64,000 nt of DNA, taken from positions 62,930,001 to 62,994,000 of the forward strand of contig CM060733.1 in NCBI GenBank assembly GCA_030704615.1. Reading direction: 5' to 3'. This document shows positions 32,522-42,956 of the stretch, piece by piece; within the stretch, counting starts at the first letter, position 1; every line of letters begins with the position of its first letter. This DNA is from Takakia lepidozioides. Its lineage: Eukaryota; Streptophyta; Takakiopsida; Takakiales; Takakiaceae. Below the pieces are notes generated by a model. That model saw only the letters and a program-made list of their open reading frames with translations. It was not told the DNA's origin and made no database searches. The translations under genes and the position numbers were made by a program.

Positions 32522-33372
32522 CACACCCCTACCAACAGGGAGTCGATGTCCTCATCGGCTTGTCCATTTTGTGGAAACGAACATCCAAGTTGTGGCGTCC
32601 CACATCAAGGAGTTTGTTTCCGTACCATGGCATCCCATGGCAAAGAACCAAACCCCACACTTGACTCTACTCTCCACTAGCTAGTTCGGCCGACTTCCTC
32701 CAAGTCCCGGCCAAGGGTGGAGCCTCTCAAGCTCCTCCCAGTGCACTCTTCTTGGCCTACTTCAAGGCCAAGGAACGATCCTCCCCGAGGATCGAATCGC
32801 CTTACTGCAACAACATTGCTTGCGACCGCTCATGATGCCGCTTTTGGCATCACCTTGAGCAAGGGTTCACCTCGAACCCTCTTTGACTAGGAAGATAACC
32901 TTGAACCAACCGCGCACCCCAATCACTACAATTGGGTCCGCCTTGGAATGCTGGCTTGAGGTACGGGAACACGCCGAAGCCGCACTACGACTTCGTCCCG
33001 AGGCTACACGATTATAGTACGTGAACGGAAGCACGTAGCTTCTGCGTTAGCCCGCACTACAAAGCAACCCCCTCGGTAGCGCAGTTATAGTATGCGCACG
33101 CGCCAGGTGCGCACTAGCACGTGAACTCCTAAAGAAGGCGCAAGTTTCCTTGCCCCTTGGATGGGAGTCACCCGATTTCGGCACTGCGCAAACACACGAT
33201 TAACCCAATTTACCTCTCCCACTTTTATAAGCTAGCACGCATTCTATACACTAGCCAACCACACCATGCATCATCATTCCAAACAAAATATGACGCACAA
33301 CATTTGGAACCCATTTCCTTTATAACAAATTTTTGTACCATACAAGTTTTTGCAATCGGATTCCCAAGCTAG
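32522..33372 (-). other. noncoding 3' region of copy B
   Basis: Colinear with 14642-15492 of copy A. A short G-rich stretch (TAGGGG on the minus strand) sits next to the LTR where a polypurine tract would be expected; it is weak. Confidence 0.7.
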
Positions 33373-33427
33373 CTAAGCCAGGCTAAGCATGCATTTCCTC
33401 CCCCACGCTCCAAGGTTGATGTCCCCA

Positions 33428-34135
33428 TCAACGCTTCTTCCGCTTTTGAGGTCGCCCTTCAAAAATTGCAACCGCCTCGGATGCGTTTCCCATTTCTGAG
33501 GCACGCACCCAAGATGCCTCCACATGACGATAGCCCTTCCATTTGACGAGATACTCCGTTTGTCGGTTCTTGAACCTCCTCGACTTAAGTACTGCCTCCA
33601 CCTCGTACTCAGGTTCATTTTCATGATCCAACAGCACAGGTGGCGGGCGCAACACTTGATGCCGATTCGGACGCGCTTCATCTTTGAAGTATTCAAAAGG
33701 GAGACGTGGAATACTGGATGCACCTTGCTGTTTGCCGGCAGCTCCAATTCATACACATCCTCATTCATAACCTTCCGGATGCAAAAGGGTCCCGCATACG
33801 GAGGTACAAACTTTGGACTCACTTCCGGAGGTAGTCGGAAATTCTTGATGTTCAACCAGACCTCCGTGCCTGCCTCAAACTTCACTTCCCTCCGCTTCCG
33901 ATTCGCCTACCTTTCATACCGTTTCCTAACTTTGGCAATGTTGTACTTTGCGAGCTTCAACAAACGCTCGCGTTCTTCCAGTACCGCCGCTACTGCCGAT
34001 TCCTCAACGTCCTGGGCGGCCCAACTTGTCGGCACCAGAGGTGTTTTTCCATAGACCAATACAAAAGGGGAAACTCCCGTTGCGGAGTGTTCTGTGTTAT
34101 TATAACAGAACTCTGCCGCGTCCTAGTGTTCCACC
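33428..34135 (-). pseudogene. integrase C-terminus and chromodomain, copy B
   Basis: Same protein region as in copy A: SPKFVPPYAGPF, then the chromodomain with EYEVEAVLKSRR, TEYLVKWKGYRH and ASWVRASEM. Breaks relative to copy A are a TAG at 33907-33909 where A reads CAG (Gln), a TAG near 34134 and a 4-bp deletion at ~33690 that puts the chromodomain in another frame. Trp is intact at the position where copy A has TAG (GTEVWLNIKN). Confidence 0.9.
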
Positions 34136-35708
34136 CAGTCTGTTTGGTCTGCCGACACGTAATTCCGCAAGATCTGCTTGACTATGGAATTCACTCTTTC
34201 CTTTTGGCCGTCGGTCGTAGGTCGGAAGGCGGTGCTCATCTTCAGCCTCGTCCCCATCTTCTTCCAAAGTGCCCTCCAAAATCGTAAACTTTGGATCGCG
34301 GTCCGAGACAATATCCTTTGGGGATTCCATGATGCTTTAAGACGTGGGCGAAGTAAAGTCGCCCTATTTCCTGCGCCGTTGCCATCTCCTTGGTGGGGAT
34401 GAAATGGCCCATTTTACTGAACCTATTCACCACCACCATGATTGCATCGAATCCTTTTGACAGCGGCATAGCAGTCATGAAATCCATCGAGACGCTTTCC
34501 CAAGTCCCCTCTGGAATCGGCAAGGGTTGTAACAGCCCCGCTTGCTTTTTGTACTCGCTCCGGTTTTGTTGGCATGTGGTGCATGTCTTGATATACTCCT
34601 CTGCCTCCTCCCTCAGTTTGGGCCAGAAATACTCTTTCTTCAAGAGTGCCGTAGTGCGTTTGGCTCCGCCGTGGCCCGCAAGCGGGCTATCATGGCATTC
34701 TCTCAAGAGGCTATCTCTGATCCCTCCCTTCGGCACGTAGAGACGCTTTTGCTTATACCGGAGCAGTCCATTTTGCAAGTGGAACTGCGATTTAACCCCC
34801 ATCCTTAAGTCCTGCATCACGGACTTTGCCAGCTCATCCTTCCGGCAAGCCTTCCGGATCTTCCTTTGGAGCGCCGTCTCGCCCCTGTACACCAACAAGA
34901 GCTGCTGCTTTCTACTTAAAGCATCGGCGTTGTCCCGTCCCGGTTTGTACTGGATATCCACGTCGAACACCGCCAAAGTATCTTGCCACCTAAGTTGTTT
35001 TGGGGACAACTTGGGCTGCGTGGCAAAATACTTCACCGTGACATTGTCCATGAACGCCTTCACTGGGTTGGAACCAACATAGTGGCGCCAAAGCTCAAGA
35101 CAGTGCACCACCGCCTTCATCTCTTTCTCGTGCGTCAGCCACCGTCGCTCCACTTCATTCAGTTTCTTACTTTCGTAAGCCACTGGACGTCCATCTTCCA
35201 TCAGTACACCCCCAATCGCGAAGTCCGACGCATCTGTATGAATCTCGAACGGACGATCGAACTCCGGGATTTTCAAGACTGGAGCTTCCGCCATCCGCTG
35301 CTTCAATTCAGCAAAAGCTTGGCCACAAAAGGTGTTCCATGCCCAGACTTTGGATTTACACAGAAGGTCTGACAGCGGCCCCGCGATCTTGGCGAAATTT
35401 CTCACATACTTCCGGTAATAGGAGGCGAGTCTTAGGAAGGATCGCACTCCCGGGACCGAAGTCGGAGGCTCCCAGTCCAAGATTGCCCTCACCTTCCTGT
35501 TATCCATTCTGATCCCATCCTGTGTAATCACATGCCCCAGGAACTCCACTTTTGTGACCCCAAATTCGCATTTTGAAGCTTTGGCATACAGCTTCCTTTC
35601 CCGCAATTTCTGGAACACCCTTTTGAGGTGCTCCAAGTGCTCCTCCTTTGTTTTCGAATACACCAAGATGTCGTCGATGTACACAATCACAAAGTCATCC
35701 AACCACTC
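34136..35708 (-). pseudogene. RT end, RNase H and integrase, copy B
   Basis: The frame begins in the RT catalytic box (FVIVYIDDILVYSK), then connection and RNase H (FEIHTDASDFAIGGVL, WLTHEKEMKAVVHCLELW, YKPGRDNADALSRK), integrase zinc domain (HHCC: ECHDSPLAGHGG...CTTCQQNR), and core (SMDFMTAMP with Asp 1). VVVNRFSKM has Asn where copy A has Asp. A 5-bp deletion at ~34283, relative to copy A, shifts the frame just after IVSDRDPK (Asp 2). Catalytic residues up to that point are intact. Confidence 0.93.
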
Positions 35709-36977
35709 CTAGAAAAGGCTGTTCATCAGCGTGCTAAAGGTCGCGGGAGCGTTGGTGAGTCCAAAAGGCATTACCAAGAACTCATATGAACCATACCTTG
35801 TCCTGCACGCGGTCTTCTCCTCATCTCCTTCCACCACTCGAATTTGATGATAGCCGGAGCGCAGATCGATCCGGCTGAAATACTTTGCTCCTGCCAACCA
35901 ATCGAAAAGGTCGTCGATCCTTGGCAAAGGGTACCGGTTTTTTATAGTCACCTTATTCAAAGCCCTGTAATCGACACACATCCGCAGCGTCCCATCCTTC
36001 TTGTCTGCGAATAGCACCGGGGCTCCGTAAGGTGACTTACTCGGCCGGATGTACCCCTTTGACATTAGATCTTTGAGCTGAGTCTTCAGCTCGACCAACT
36101 CTCTGTGGCTCAACCGGTAAGGCGCCTTGGCAGGCGGTTCCGATCCCGGTATCAGCTCAATCTTGTGGTCAACTCCACTTCGCGGTGGCAAGCCGCTTGG
36201 TAAATCCTCCGGCATCACATCCTGGTATTTCTCCAAAATCCCCTTGATCCAATCTGGGCTCGGCTCCCCATCGCCTTCTCCCTTCACTTCTCTAATGTAT
36301 AGCAAAAAGTGGGGCTCGTGTGCCTCCTCCACGGCCCACTCCCTTGTTGACAGAAGGTTTATTCTCCCTCCCACGGGTTTGGGCGTTTCCGACACTCGTA
36401 AGACCTCGCCACCATTCCCACATGGTAGCGTGACTACTCTCTTGCGGCCATCTATGACCGCTCCGGATTTGCTCAAAAAGGTCATCCCCAAAATGAGATC
36501 CACTCCATCGATCTCGCAGATGGTGAAGTTCTCACGTCCCTCCCAACTCCCCAGTTGAAGAGGAACATCAAACGCCAACCTTGTCGCCAATTGCGGTTCT
36601 TCTTTGGCAGAACTCACCTCAATAGAGGCCCCCACGTCACTTGTCGGGAGTCCCAGCTTTTGCGCCGTTGCCGGTGTCATGAAGGAGTGCGACGCTCCTG
36701 TGTCCACCAACAACGACACGTTAGTTCCGGATATTATCCCATCCACGAACAATAACTGACTCCCTTTACGTAAGGTGCCAGTTTCCTGATACAACTCACA
36801 AGAAAATTTGCCTACCTTGCAAGTCCTGGCGACCACTGCTTCCACCAAGTGACTGATGGTATCTTCCGACAGCTCTGTGGTCGCCCGAGTCATGTTCAAT
36901 TGTCGGGGCTTCATGCACTTCTTGGCCATGTGCCCGGGCTCCCCGCAATTGAAACACACTCCATCAAAGGTCGCCTT
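35709..36977 (-). pseudogene. zinc knuckle, protease and RT, copy B
   Basis: Starts just after an in-frame TAG. It contains the CCHC knuckle [14 protein letters not shown], a protease with [12 protein letters not shown] (~residue 80), and RT fingers/palm ([50 protein letters not shown]). It ends at a TAG (35709-35711) in LMNSLF*EWLDDF, where related elements usually have Gln or another residue. The next frame continues in phase with the catalytic YIDD. Confidence 0.93.
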
Positions 36978-37973
36978 CTATCCGCCATAGGCCGCTCCAC
37001 CCGCTTTTCCTTTCGAAGCACCGGGTGCCGCCTTGACTTGTGAAGGCCCTCCCTTCGATTTCCACGTGCCATTGTCGCCGCGTGGCCTATCCCACTTCTT
37101 TTCCGGTCGGAAGGAGTCACCTTCCCGCCGGGTCTTCTTGTGGTTCAGTTCCGTACGGCCTTGTCTTTCACCCTTAGGGACATCCGAGAAACATTCAGCC
37201 CTCTCAATTGCCTCGTTCAAAGTCTTAGGTGGCTTCTCCTCCAACTTCCGCCTGGCCCATGGGGCCAGTCCCGCCACAAAGTTGAAGACCATTTCTGGTT
37301 CTGCCATGTCCGTGACTTTGAGCAACAGCATATTGAAAGCCTGGACATATCCCCAAATGTCATCTGTTTGCTTCAAATTCCTCATCTTGTCCCGAGCGAG
37401 CCAGGACGCGTTGAGGGGCACAAACTGCCTCTTCATCAATTCCTTGAACCCACTCCAGTTCAATGTTTCCGGGCTTGGACCTCGGTCGTGAAGGCGTTTC
37501 TGCCACCATTGTTGAGCATAGCCCCTCAAATAGGTGGGAGCCACTTCCACCCGATCCTCGTCACTCAACTTGGCCGCCCGGAAGTACTGCCCTAGCTCCA
37601 AGAGCCAGGTGTTGAGTGCCTTCCGATTTTGGACGCCCTCGAAGGTGCTGGGTTCCTTAGGCTTCACCTTAAACTTTGCCTTAGTGGAAGTGGCATTAGC
37701 CACCTTCAACACGTCTTTCAACGTCCCGCCAAATTGCGCCAACAACCCTTCCCAAAAGGCTGCCGGCATGGGAGGCATCTGTTGGTCGGTCGGAGCTCTC
37801 AGGGATTCCTCAGGCTCCGACTCCTCAGATTCCTCCCGCTCTTGAGCGGCCTCATTTTCGGAAACATGTATCTCTTCCTCAAACGGCCGCCTCGGTGACA
37901 CGTCGCCCCCATCGGGCTCACCAGGATCATCATCTTTTGGGCCGCGCTTTCGCTTTGGCTTGCCCGACCCCAT
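36978..37973 (-). CDS. gag (capsid) of copy B
   Basis: ATG at 37973 gives MGSGKPKRKRGPKDDD. A basic N-terminus is followed by an acidic region (SENEAAQEREESEESEPEES), then a Ty3 capsid domain (FEGVQNRKALNTWLLELGQYF, WWQKRLHD, WSGFKELMKRQFVP, FNMLLLKVTDMAEPEMVFNFVAGL) and a Lys/Arg-rich end. The frame closes at TAG 36978-36980, only a few codons before the zinc knuckle that continues in the same frame, so gag and pol would be one polyprotein if that codon were read through or had been CAG. An upstream in-frame TTG/GTG region overlaps the PBS and is not the start. Confidence 0.88.
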   Translation of the reverse strand: MGSGKPKRKRGPKDDDPGEPDGGDVSPRRPFEEEIHVSENEAAQEREESEESEPEESLRAPTDQQMPPMPAAFWEGLLAQFGGTLKDVLKVANATSTKAKFKVKPKEPSTFEGVQNRKALNTWLLELGQYFRAAKLSDEDRVEVAPTYLRGYAQQWWQKRLHDRGPSPETLNWSGFKELMKRQFVPLNASWLARDKMRNLKQTDDIWGYVQAFNMLLLKVTDMAEPEMVFNFVAGLAPWARRKLEEKPPKTLNEAIERAECFSDVPKGERQGRTELNHKKTRREGDSFRPEKKWDRPRGDNGTWKSKGGPSQVKAAPGASKGKAGGAAYGG

Positions 37974-38010
37974 GATGAGGCCAATCCCAAGGACGATCGC
38001 GTACTGAACT

Positions 38011-38028
38011 CTAAGTTCTGATACCAAG
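38011..38028 (-). promoter_or_regulatory. primer-binding site (initiator Met tRNA type)
   Basis: Directly inside the 5' LTR the minus strand reads CTTGGTATCAGAACTTAG. TGGTATCAGA is the standard plant LTR-retrotransposon PBS complementary to the 3' end of initiator tRNA-Met (consensus TGGTATCAGAGC, one mismatch). Confidence 0.9.
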
Positions 38029-38755
38029 TGTCGCGCACCGCACTTCGGTAAACTCCCCCCTCAAATCATAGTTACTCGCTTGATGCGCGCGCCTCACTCC
38101 CAATCTGGCCGCCGGGCCAACTTGGAGCTTTGGCTGCTCACCGGGGCATAACGGTCCCCCTTTGATCTCCCAAAGAACCCTCCAACGATTTGGAACCAGC
38201 GGAATTCCCTTTGGTGGTTGGCAGTCCGGAACAGCTCCCCACTCTTTGGTCGCTTTCCGGCTCGCTCGCTTACTCACTAGTTTTTGGTCACCAAAGGGCT
38301 TGCACCGTTCTCGGGGTTACTACTCCCTATATATACTTTTGTAGCTGTCCGCGGGGGTTTCACAAACAACCATGTCATTTTATGGCGAACCACCACGAAC
38401 ACCCTCGACTCCCGGTGATGAGTCGCGGTGAGTCTTGGCCCACCCACCACGGCCCCAATGGACCGTGATGAGTCCCAAGACTCCCCACGACTCCCACCAC
38501 GAGGTCTCCGCCCCAGGGTGAGTCCTATGCCACCCCCACTAAGTCCCGCTAAGCTACCACCACCCCTTGTGGAGCCACCCCCACCGCAACCCGGTGTGCG
38601 GGGCTCCACCTAGTGAGCGCCTCCGCCTCCTTGAGTGCCTTTGGGCACTTAAGGGTGCTTCAGCCCCCCCATACCTATCGCTGCCACTGCCCCCACCACA
38701 GGGGCAGCCCCTCTTGTGTCCCGACCCCCTGCCCTCAAGGCAAAGGGCCGCGACA
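38029..38755 (-). repeat. copy B LTR (5' in element orientation)
   Basis: 727 bp, TGTCGCGCAC...CCGCGACA. It pairs with 31795-32521. The PBS lies immediately inside (38011-38028) and the target duplication ATGTG immediately outside. Confidence 0.95.
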
Positions 38756-39342
38756 ATGTGTGTATGATCATTGGATTGGTCACGCGGAAAAAAAGGGGTG
38801 AAGTGGTCTGAAATATGACGGTAGTTGTGCATGAGCGACACGGTGTCAGGTTGGAAGTATAGCGCATATCTTTCTTGTGCGTCTAGAGAGAGTTCCTTGA
38901 CAAGTTCGCTGATAGTGGCAGGCCCTGGGTTTGGATGAATATCACCGCATCGTAATAATATTAGGTTTGAGCAAGTATTTAAGTTTGCGTTATCTAGGGC
39001 GGGGGGATTTTTTTGGAAATATAGATCATATCTATCTTGTGGATCGGTGGGTAACTGACAAATGATATCATCTATAGAAGAGGGCCCTGGGTTTGGGTGG
39101 ATGTCTCCACATCTGAGGAGTATCAGGGCAATGCATGTGTCTGTGTATGTTGTGTCGGGTGAGGGAGGATGATGGTAGTAGTGCTTGGATTTTAGAGGGT
39201 TTTGAGGGCGGGTTCCATGTGGGTGAACGACAAATTTAAGGGGTACAATATATATTTGGTAGAGTATGTTGGGAGGGTGGGGATAGTTGGGATGTGGGTG
39301 GATTATGTGGAGGAGGAGATATGCAGTGCGTGGGAAGGGCAT
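38756..39342 (-). pseudogene. LINE-like ORF with two 2A-like motifs
   Basis: The minus frame starts at ATG 39342. It has a His/Pro-rich N-terminus and then two copies of a ~50-residue unit ending in LLRCGDIHPNPGP (39082-39105 and 38920-38943). Each copy is followed by a related stretch (...DPQDRYDLYFQ, ...DAQERYALYFQ). D-I-x-x-NPGP is the core of 2A 'stop-carry on' peptides (D-V/I-E-x-N-P-G-P), here with His in place of Glu. Such 2A-like forms are known at the N-termini of some animal non-LTR retrotransposons. The frame is broken by insertion of gypsy copy B and continues at 31794. No endonuclease or RT part was found. Confidence 0.55.
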
Positions 39343-39429
39343 AGATTTGGAGGTTTGTTGGTGAATATGAGGTGTTGTGGAGCTAGTGGTTAATGACTGA
39401 ATGAGGGGTATATATTGGGGATAATTTGG

Positions 39430-40170
39430 AGTATATACTGGACTTTGAGCGACTGCCCTTCAGCTGTGCTGACACTGTAGGACTTGGTCGTGGGCCTGAC
39501 ATGCTCTATCAAGCTTGAGTTGTCAGTTACAAGCTTAGAAGCTCCAGAGTCCACAATCCAAGAGGCATCTTAAACAAGGCTGCAGTAACATCGTCAAATA
39601 CGTCATCTACAACTACTTCCTCTGCAACCTCATCTCCTGCTAGCTCTCCTTCTTCATAAACAGATAGCATGTGGGCATGTTGGTTACCAAGTTGACCTCC
39701 TTCACAGACATAATTACAATTTCGGGCCCGGTGACCAATCTTGCCACACTTGTGGCACACATCGTTTTCCTTGGACGGGCCTCCATGTTCTTCTATTTCA
39801 CGCTTGTGGTAGTTGTTTGAGGCACCTCCGTAGCGACGTTCCTTTAGCAGTTTGAGGAAACGTACCACCAGTGCTTCCTCCCCATCTACCTTCTTGGCTT
39901 TGTTGGATAGACGAGCCTCCTCCAAGATCATCCGGTCAGTGTTCATCTAGACTAGGAAGCTCATTCTCATTGGATACAGCTCGGGTGTAGAGACCCTCGA
40001 AACTGTCTGGCAGCGCGTTGATCAGTTGCTCAACGATCATCTATGGAGTGGGATGATCACCAACCTCCGTGAGCTCATTGATGACTTCGATCACGTTCCG
40101 CATGAATTCGCTTACGGTACTCTACTCGGACATCTTCAAACTGCAGAAGCGGTTTCTCACACCTTGAACA
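39430..40170 (-). pseudogene. Ty1/copia gag-protease fragment
   Basis: On the minus strand: a UBN2-type gag end (INALPDSFEGLYTRAVSNEN, ~40020-39950), a basic region with the CCHC knuckle CHKCGKIGHRARNC (~39730), an acidic linker (EEVVVDDVFDDV), then the start of a copia protease in a neighbouring frame, WIVDSGASKLVT (~39560) with the catalytic DSG. A frameshift and at least one stop (39944-39946) separate the parts. No integrase or RT follows downstream, so this is a truncated fragment. Confidence 0.8.
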
Positions 40171-40177
40171 AATCTAG

Positions 40178-41102
40178 GCTGTCATTATCAGCTGCAAGGC
40201 AAGGAAGTATGCATGATTTGTGCAGAAGCAGTGATAGCTGAAAGAGCAAGGATAGAGTCAGGAGGGCCAGATTTCAGGCACATGATTACCTATGATTACC
40301 TGTGGATCAATAGCTATAAGAAACCTGCATGGGTAGATAGTGAACTGGAAGCCGCAGGAGTAGCGGCACAATTGATAAAATTAGGCATTGCTAATAAAGA
40401 CACCTTCTTCAACACATTTCACCCTGTTTTTCCCTCTTATCAGAACCGAACCTAAATTTCCATGTGTGCAAGTTAGCTGGTTGAGTGAATCTAGTTTGGA
40501 GTGACTTTGACATGATATTGCCAATGTGACAACAGGAAAGTATCAAAAAACAGTTAACGGAGATGAGGGGAAGCTGTGGAATGAATACTTTTCTGACCCC
40601 AGTCAATGGTGGGACAACTGAGGCAAAAAGGTAAATGCCTGTTGGATTACAGAGAGTAGCAGATGCAATTGAGAATATGAACTAGTGTGATAAGTTGAGT
40701 TGGGTGTTTGCTATTTGTAGGCTGTCATTGTCAGCTGCTAATAGCAATGCAAGGATATATGCATGATCTGTGCAGAGGCATGGATAGCTGAAGGAGCAGG
40801 GATAGAGTGTGGGTCCAGATCATCCAAGAGAGCCGGATTTCAAGCTCCAGATTACCGATGATTCCCTGTGGAAGGATAGCTACAAGAAACCTGCATGGGT
40901 AGATGGTCATGGGTAGATGGTAGATAGTTTGGAGTGACTTTGATATGATACTGCCAAAGTGACAGTAGGAAAGTATCCAAAAACAGGTAATAGAGATGAG
41001 AAGAAGTTGTGGAATGAACTTTTCTGACCCCAGTCAATGGTAGGACAACAGAGGCAAAAAGGTGCATGCCTGTTAGATTACAGAGAGTAGCAGACGCAAT
41101 TC
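40178..41102 (+). pseudogene. OSB-type (PDF-motif) ssDNA-binding protein fragments, tandemly duplicated
   Basis: Two diverged copies (40178-40672 and 40722-41102) encode pieces of the PDF motif of plant organellar single-stranded DNA-binding (OSB) proteins: PDFRHMITYDYLWINSYKKPAWVDSELEAAG (split here, ~40273-40365) and LWNEYFSDPSQWWDN followed by a TGA where OSB proteins have Arg (WWDNR), at ~40575-40620. The second copy has several more stops. OSB proteins act in mitochondria or plastids in recombination control. Here only C-terminal PDF modules remain, so this is a decayed duplicate and not a gene. Assignment is by motif memory. Confidence 0.5.
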
Positions 41103-41238
41103 AACATAGGCACTAAGACAAACTCTCATTCCCCGTAAGGGTGTGTTTTGGTATCTGAGCGAATAAATATTTTATCTAAGAATATAATTTCAAAAATTCG
41201 TTAATTAATAATGTGCCGCTGTCCCCTGTTGGTCAAAA

Positions 41239-41362
41239 GTAATAATAATAATAATAATAATAATTATTATTATTATTATAGTAATAATAATAATAATAAT
41301 TATTATTATAGTAATTATAATAACAATAAATTAAATCCCCAACCACCCCCCCCCCCCCCCCA
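41239..41362. repeat. (AAT/ATT)n microsatellite and C run
   Basis: AAT/ATT trinucleotide repeats change orientation twice (41239-41330), able to fold into hairpins, and are followed by a run of ~15 C (41347-41361). Confidence 0.9.
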
Positions 41363-41732
41363 CAGCGACGCGTGTCAATTGGCATGAGGAACCACATGTC
41401 AGAATCACGATGCGACACGTGCTGACGTCTGATTCCCTCATCTGCGGTCAGGATGGCGTCGCAGTCTGACACGTGGCGTGTTATGTAGAGAGCACGTGTC
41501 TCTCTTACATTGCGGCTGACATGGACCCGTTCAGTCATTCAGTAAAGCCAGCGTGTATGACTACCCCCACAGCTGCTCAGGCGCCACGTCACAGCCAGGC
41601 TGGCGAGTCATATCTGCCATGCCACAACTGACTAGGGTTTTACGACTACAGAGTCATGAAGTCGTAAATGGCTTTCATAATTGCATTTGCAGTCATAACA
41701 CAAAGTCGTAAAAACTGCAATCTGTTGTAGTG
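41363..41732 (-). mobile_element. CACTA-type terminus with G-box-like subterminal repeats
   Basis: On the minus strand it starts CACTACAACAGATTGC, a CACTA-type terminal repeat, followed by subterminal TACGACTT(C/T) motifs and, further in, several ACACGTG/CACGTG(T) words (41380-41520). It stops near the microsatellite at ~41363. No transposase and no second terminus are seen, so it is a non-autonomous or truncated element. Confidence 0.5.
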
Positions 41733-42540
41733 TAATCATTGTTCCTTCCCTTCATTGTGGTTGCACCATCTACCTCCTGTTGATCTTTGCTTGTTTTTAT
41801 TTTTTGTTGACATCCCACATCTCTACTTTCACCACTTTTCTCTCTTGTACCACTCTTCCCTGGTTTTGGTGACGGTGTCTTTGTTTGTGCGATAACAGTG
41901 TTTGCAGTATATTATGAGCCTATGTGGGCAGTCGGTGATATTGTGTGGTGAAGAAGGAGAGTGAGCACGTATAAATGAGAGCTCTAGGAAGAAGATAGCA
42001 CCAGTTTACATATGATACTTGGAATGGATTGAGAAGCGAGGAAGGTATAAGCATGTAGTGTGCCTTGTTGTTTTCATAACCAGCGAGTAGGATGGTGTAT
42101 CAGGCCTGTTCGGCTGAAATATATAGTGCTGATTTTGATTTATGCATTTGAGTCTCATGATCACGGGAGAAAGTTTTGTTACTTATTTCCTTCACTATGT
42201 ACTAGATTGATCATAGAATTAGGATCTATTTTTTCACTAACACTAAGGATGAGAGCTGTTTGTACTTAGAATATGTAACACCATCAGATCATATGCAAGT
42301 GGTTTCCAGCATAGATAAATGGATTTAACAATTAGCTAGACTAGTATTATATTAACTAACTTACTATAGAGGCATAGAGTGGAGGCAAGAAATACAACAT
42401 AGAGTAATCTGATTTGGTCCCTGATTAATGGACTAACTCCTTACTGATATTACGATCAGAAAATTATATGCAATAGCAATGCCTAGTGGAGAGAAGTATA
42501 AAACACCTTAAGGGGAGACGAGGATTCTGATACTACTGTT
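41733..42540. other. no gene recognised
   Basis: AT-rich sequence, possibly old retrotransposon or LTR remains (short A/T-rich stretches, no frame). Nothing supports a gene. Confidence 0.3.
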
Positions 42541-42561
42541 TCTTCAGCGGACTCTTTTGAC

Positions 42562-42789
42562 ATGGCAGAGGACTATGCACTTCAGATGGCAGAGAAGAAA
42601 CGACGGGGATCTCCTATGCCTGAGAGGTTACCTCGTTATCAGCCAAAGGAGAGTCAGACATTTCCAGGTAGTGCTCAGTCATCTCCGTCAACCAGTGACA
42701 GAATTCGGGCTCGCACACGGAGTCCTTCACGAGACTCTCATCATCAGAAGGGTGCTCGCTCACAAAGGTTTGCTAATCCCAAACAGTAA
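42562..42789 (+). CDS. unrecognised 75-codon ORF, Ser/Arg-rich
   Basis: The frame (MAEDYALQMAEKKRRGS...) is basic and Ser/Arg-rich (RIRARTRSPSRDSHH). It ends before CCGTGAGGACACGGC and a purine-rich stretch (GAGAGGGGAAGGGG) of the kind often found at the 3' end of gypsy pol next to the polypurine tract. It may be the tail of an eroded retrotransposon polyprotein. No domain is seen. Confidence 0.25.
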   Translation: MAEDYALQMAEKKRRGSPMPERLPRYQPKESQTFPGSAQSSPSTSDRIRARTRSPSRDSHHQKGARSQRFANPKQ

Positions 42790-42956
42790 ACCGTGAGGAC
42801 ACGGCTTTTTGAGAGGGGAAGGGGTAAATGTTAGAGGGCTGCTTGGGACTTAGATGCTTTTACGGGTTCTGTGGGGTACCCTTAATTTTTGCGCAGACTG
42901 AGACCAACAGGAGCCTTAGGGGTGGCAGCAGTAGGCTTTAGGGGGGTTACACAGCC

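Larger units (their letters stand above)
31795..38755 (-). mobile_element. full-length Ty3/gypsy chromovirus, copy B
   Basis: 6,961 bp with two 727-bp LTRs, a primer-binding site and gag-pol on the minus strand in the order gag, zinc knuckle, protease, RT, RNase H, integrase, chromodomain. Flanks are GTGTG and ATGTG, a 5-bp target duplication with one transition. The reading frame is broken by three TAG stops of CAG-to-TAG type, another TAG near 34134, a 5-bp deletion in the integrase (~34283) and a 4-bp deletion before the chromodomain (~33690). By eye the LTRs differ by a few percent. It inserted into an older LINE-like frame. Confidence 0.95.
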
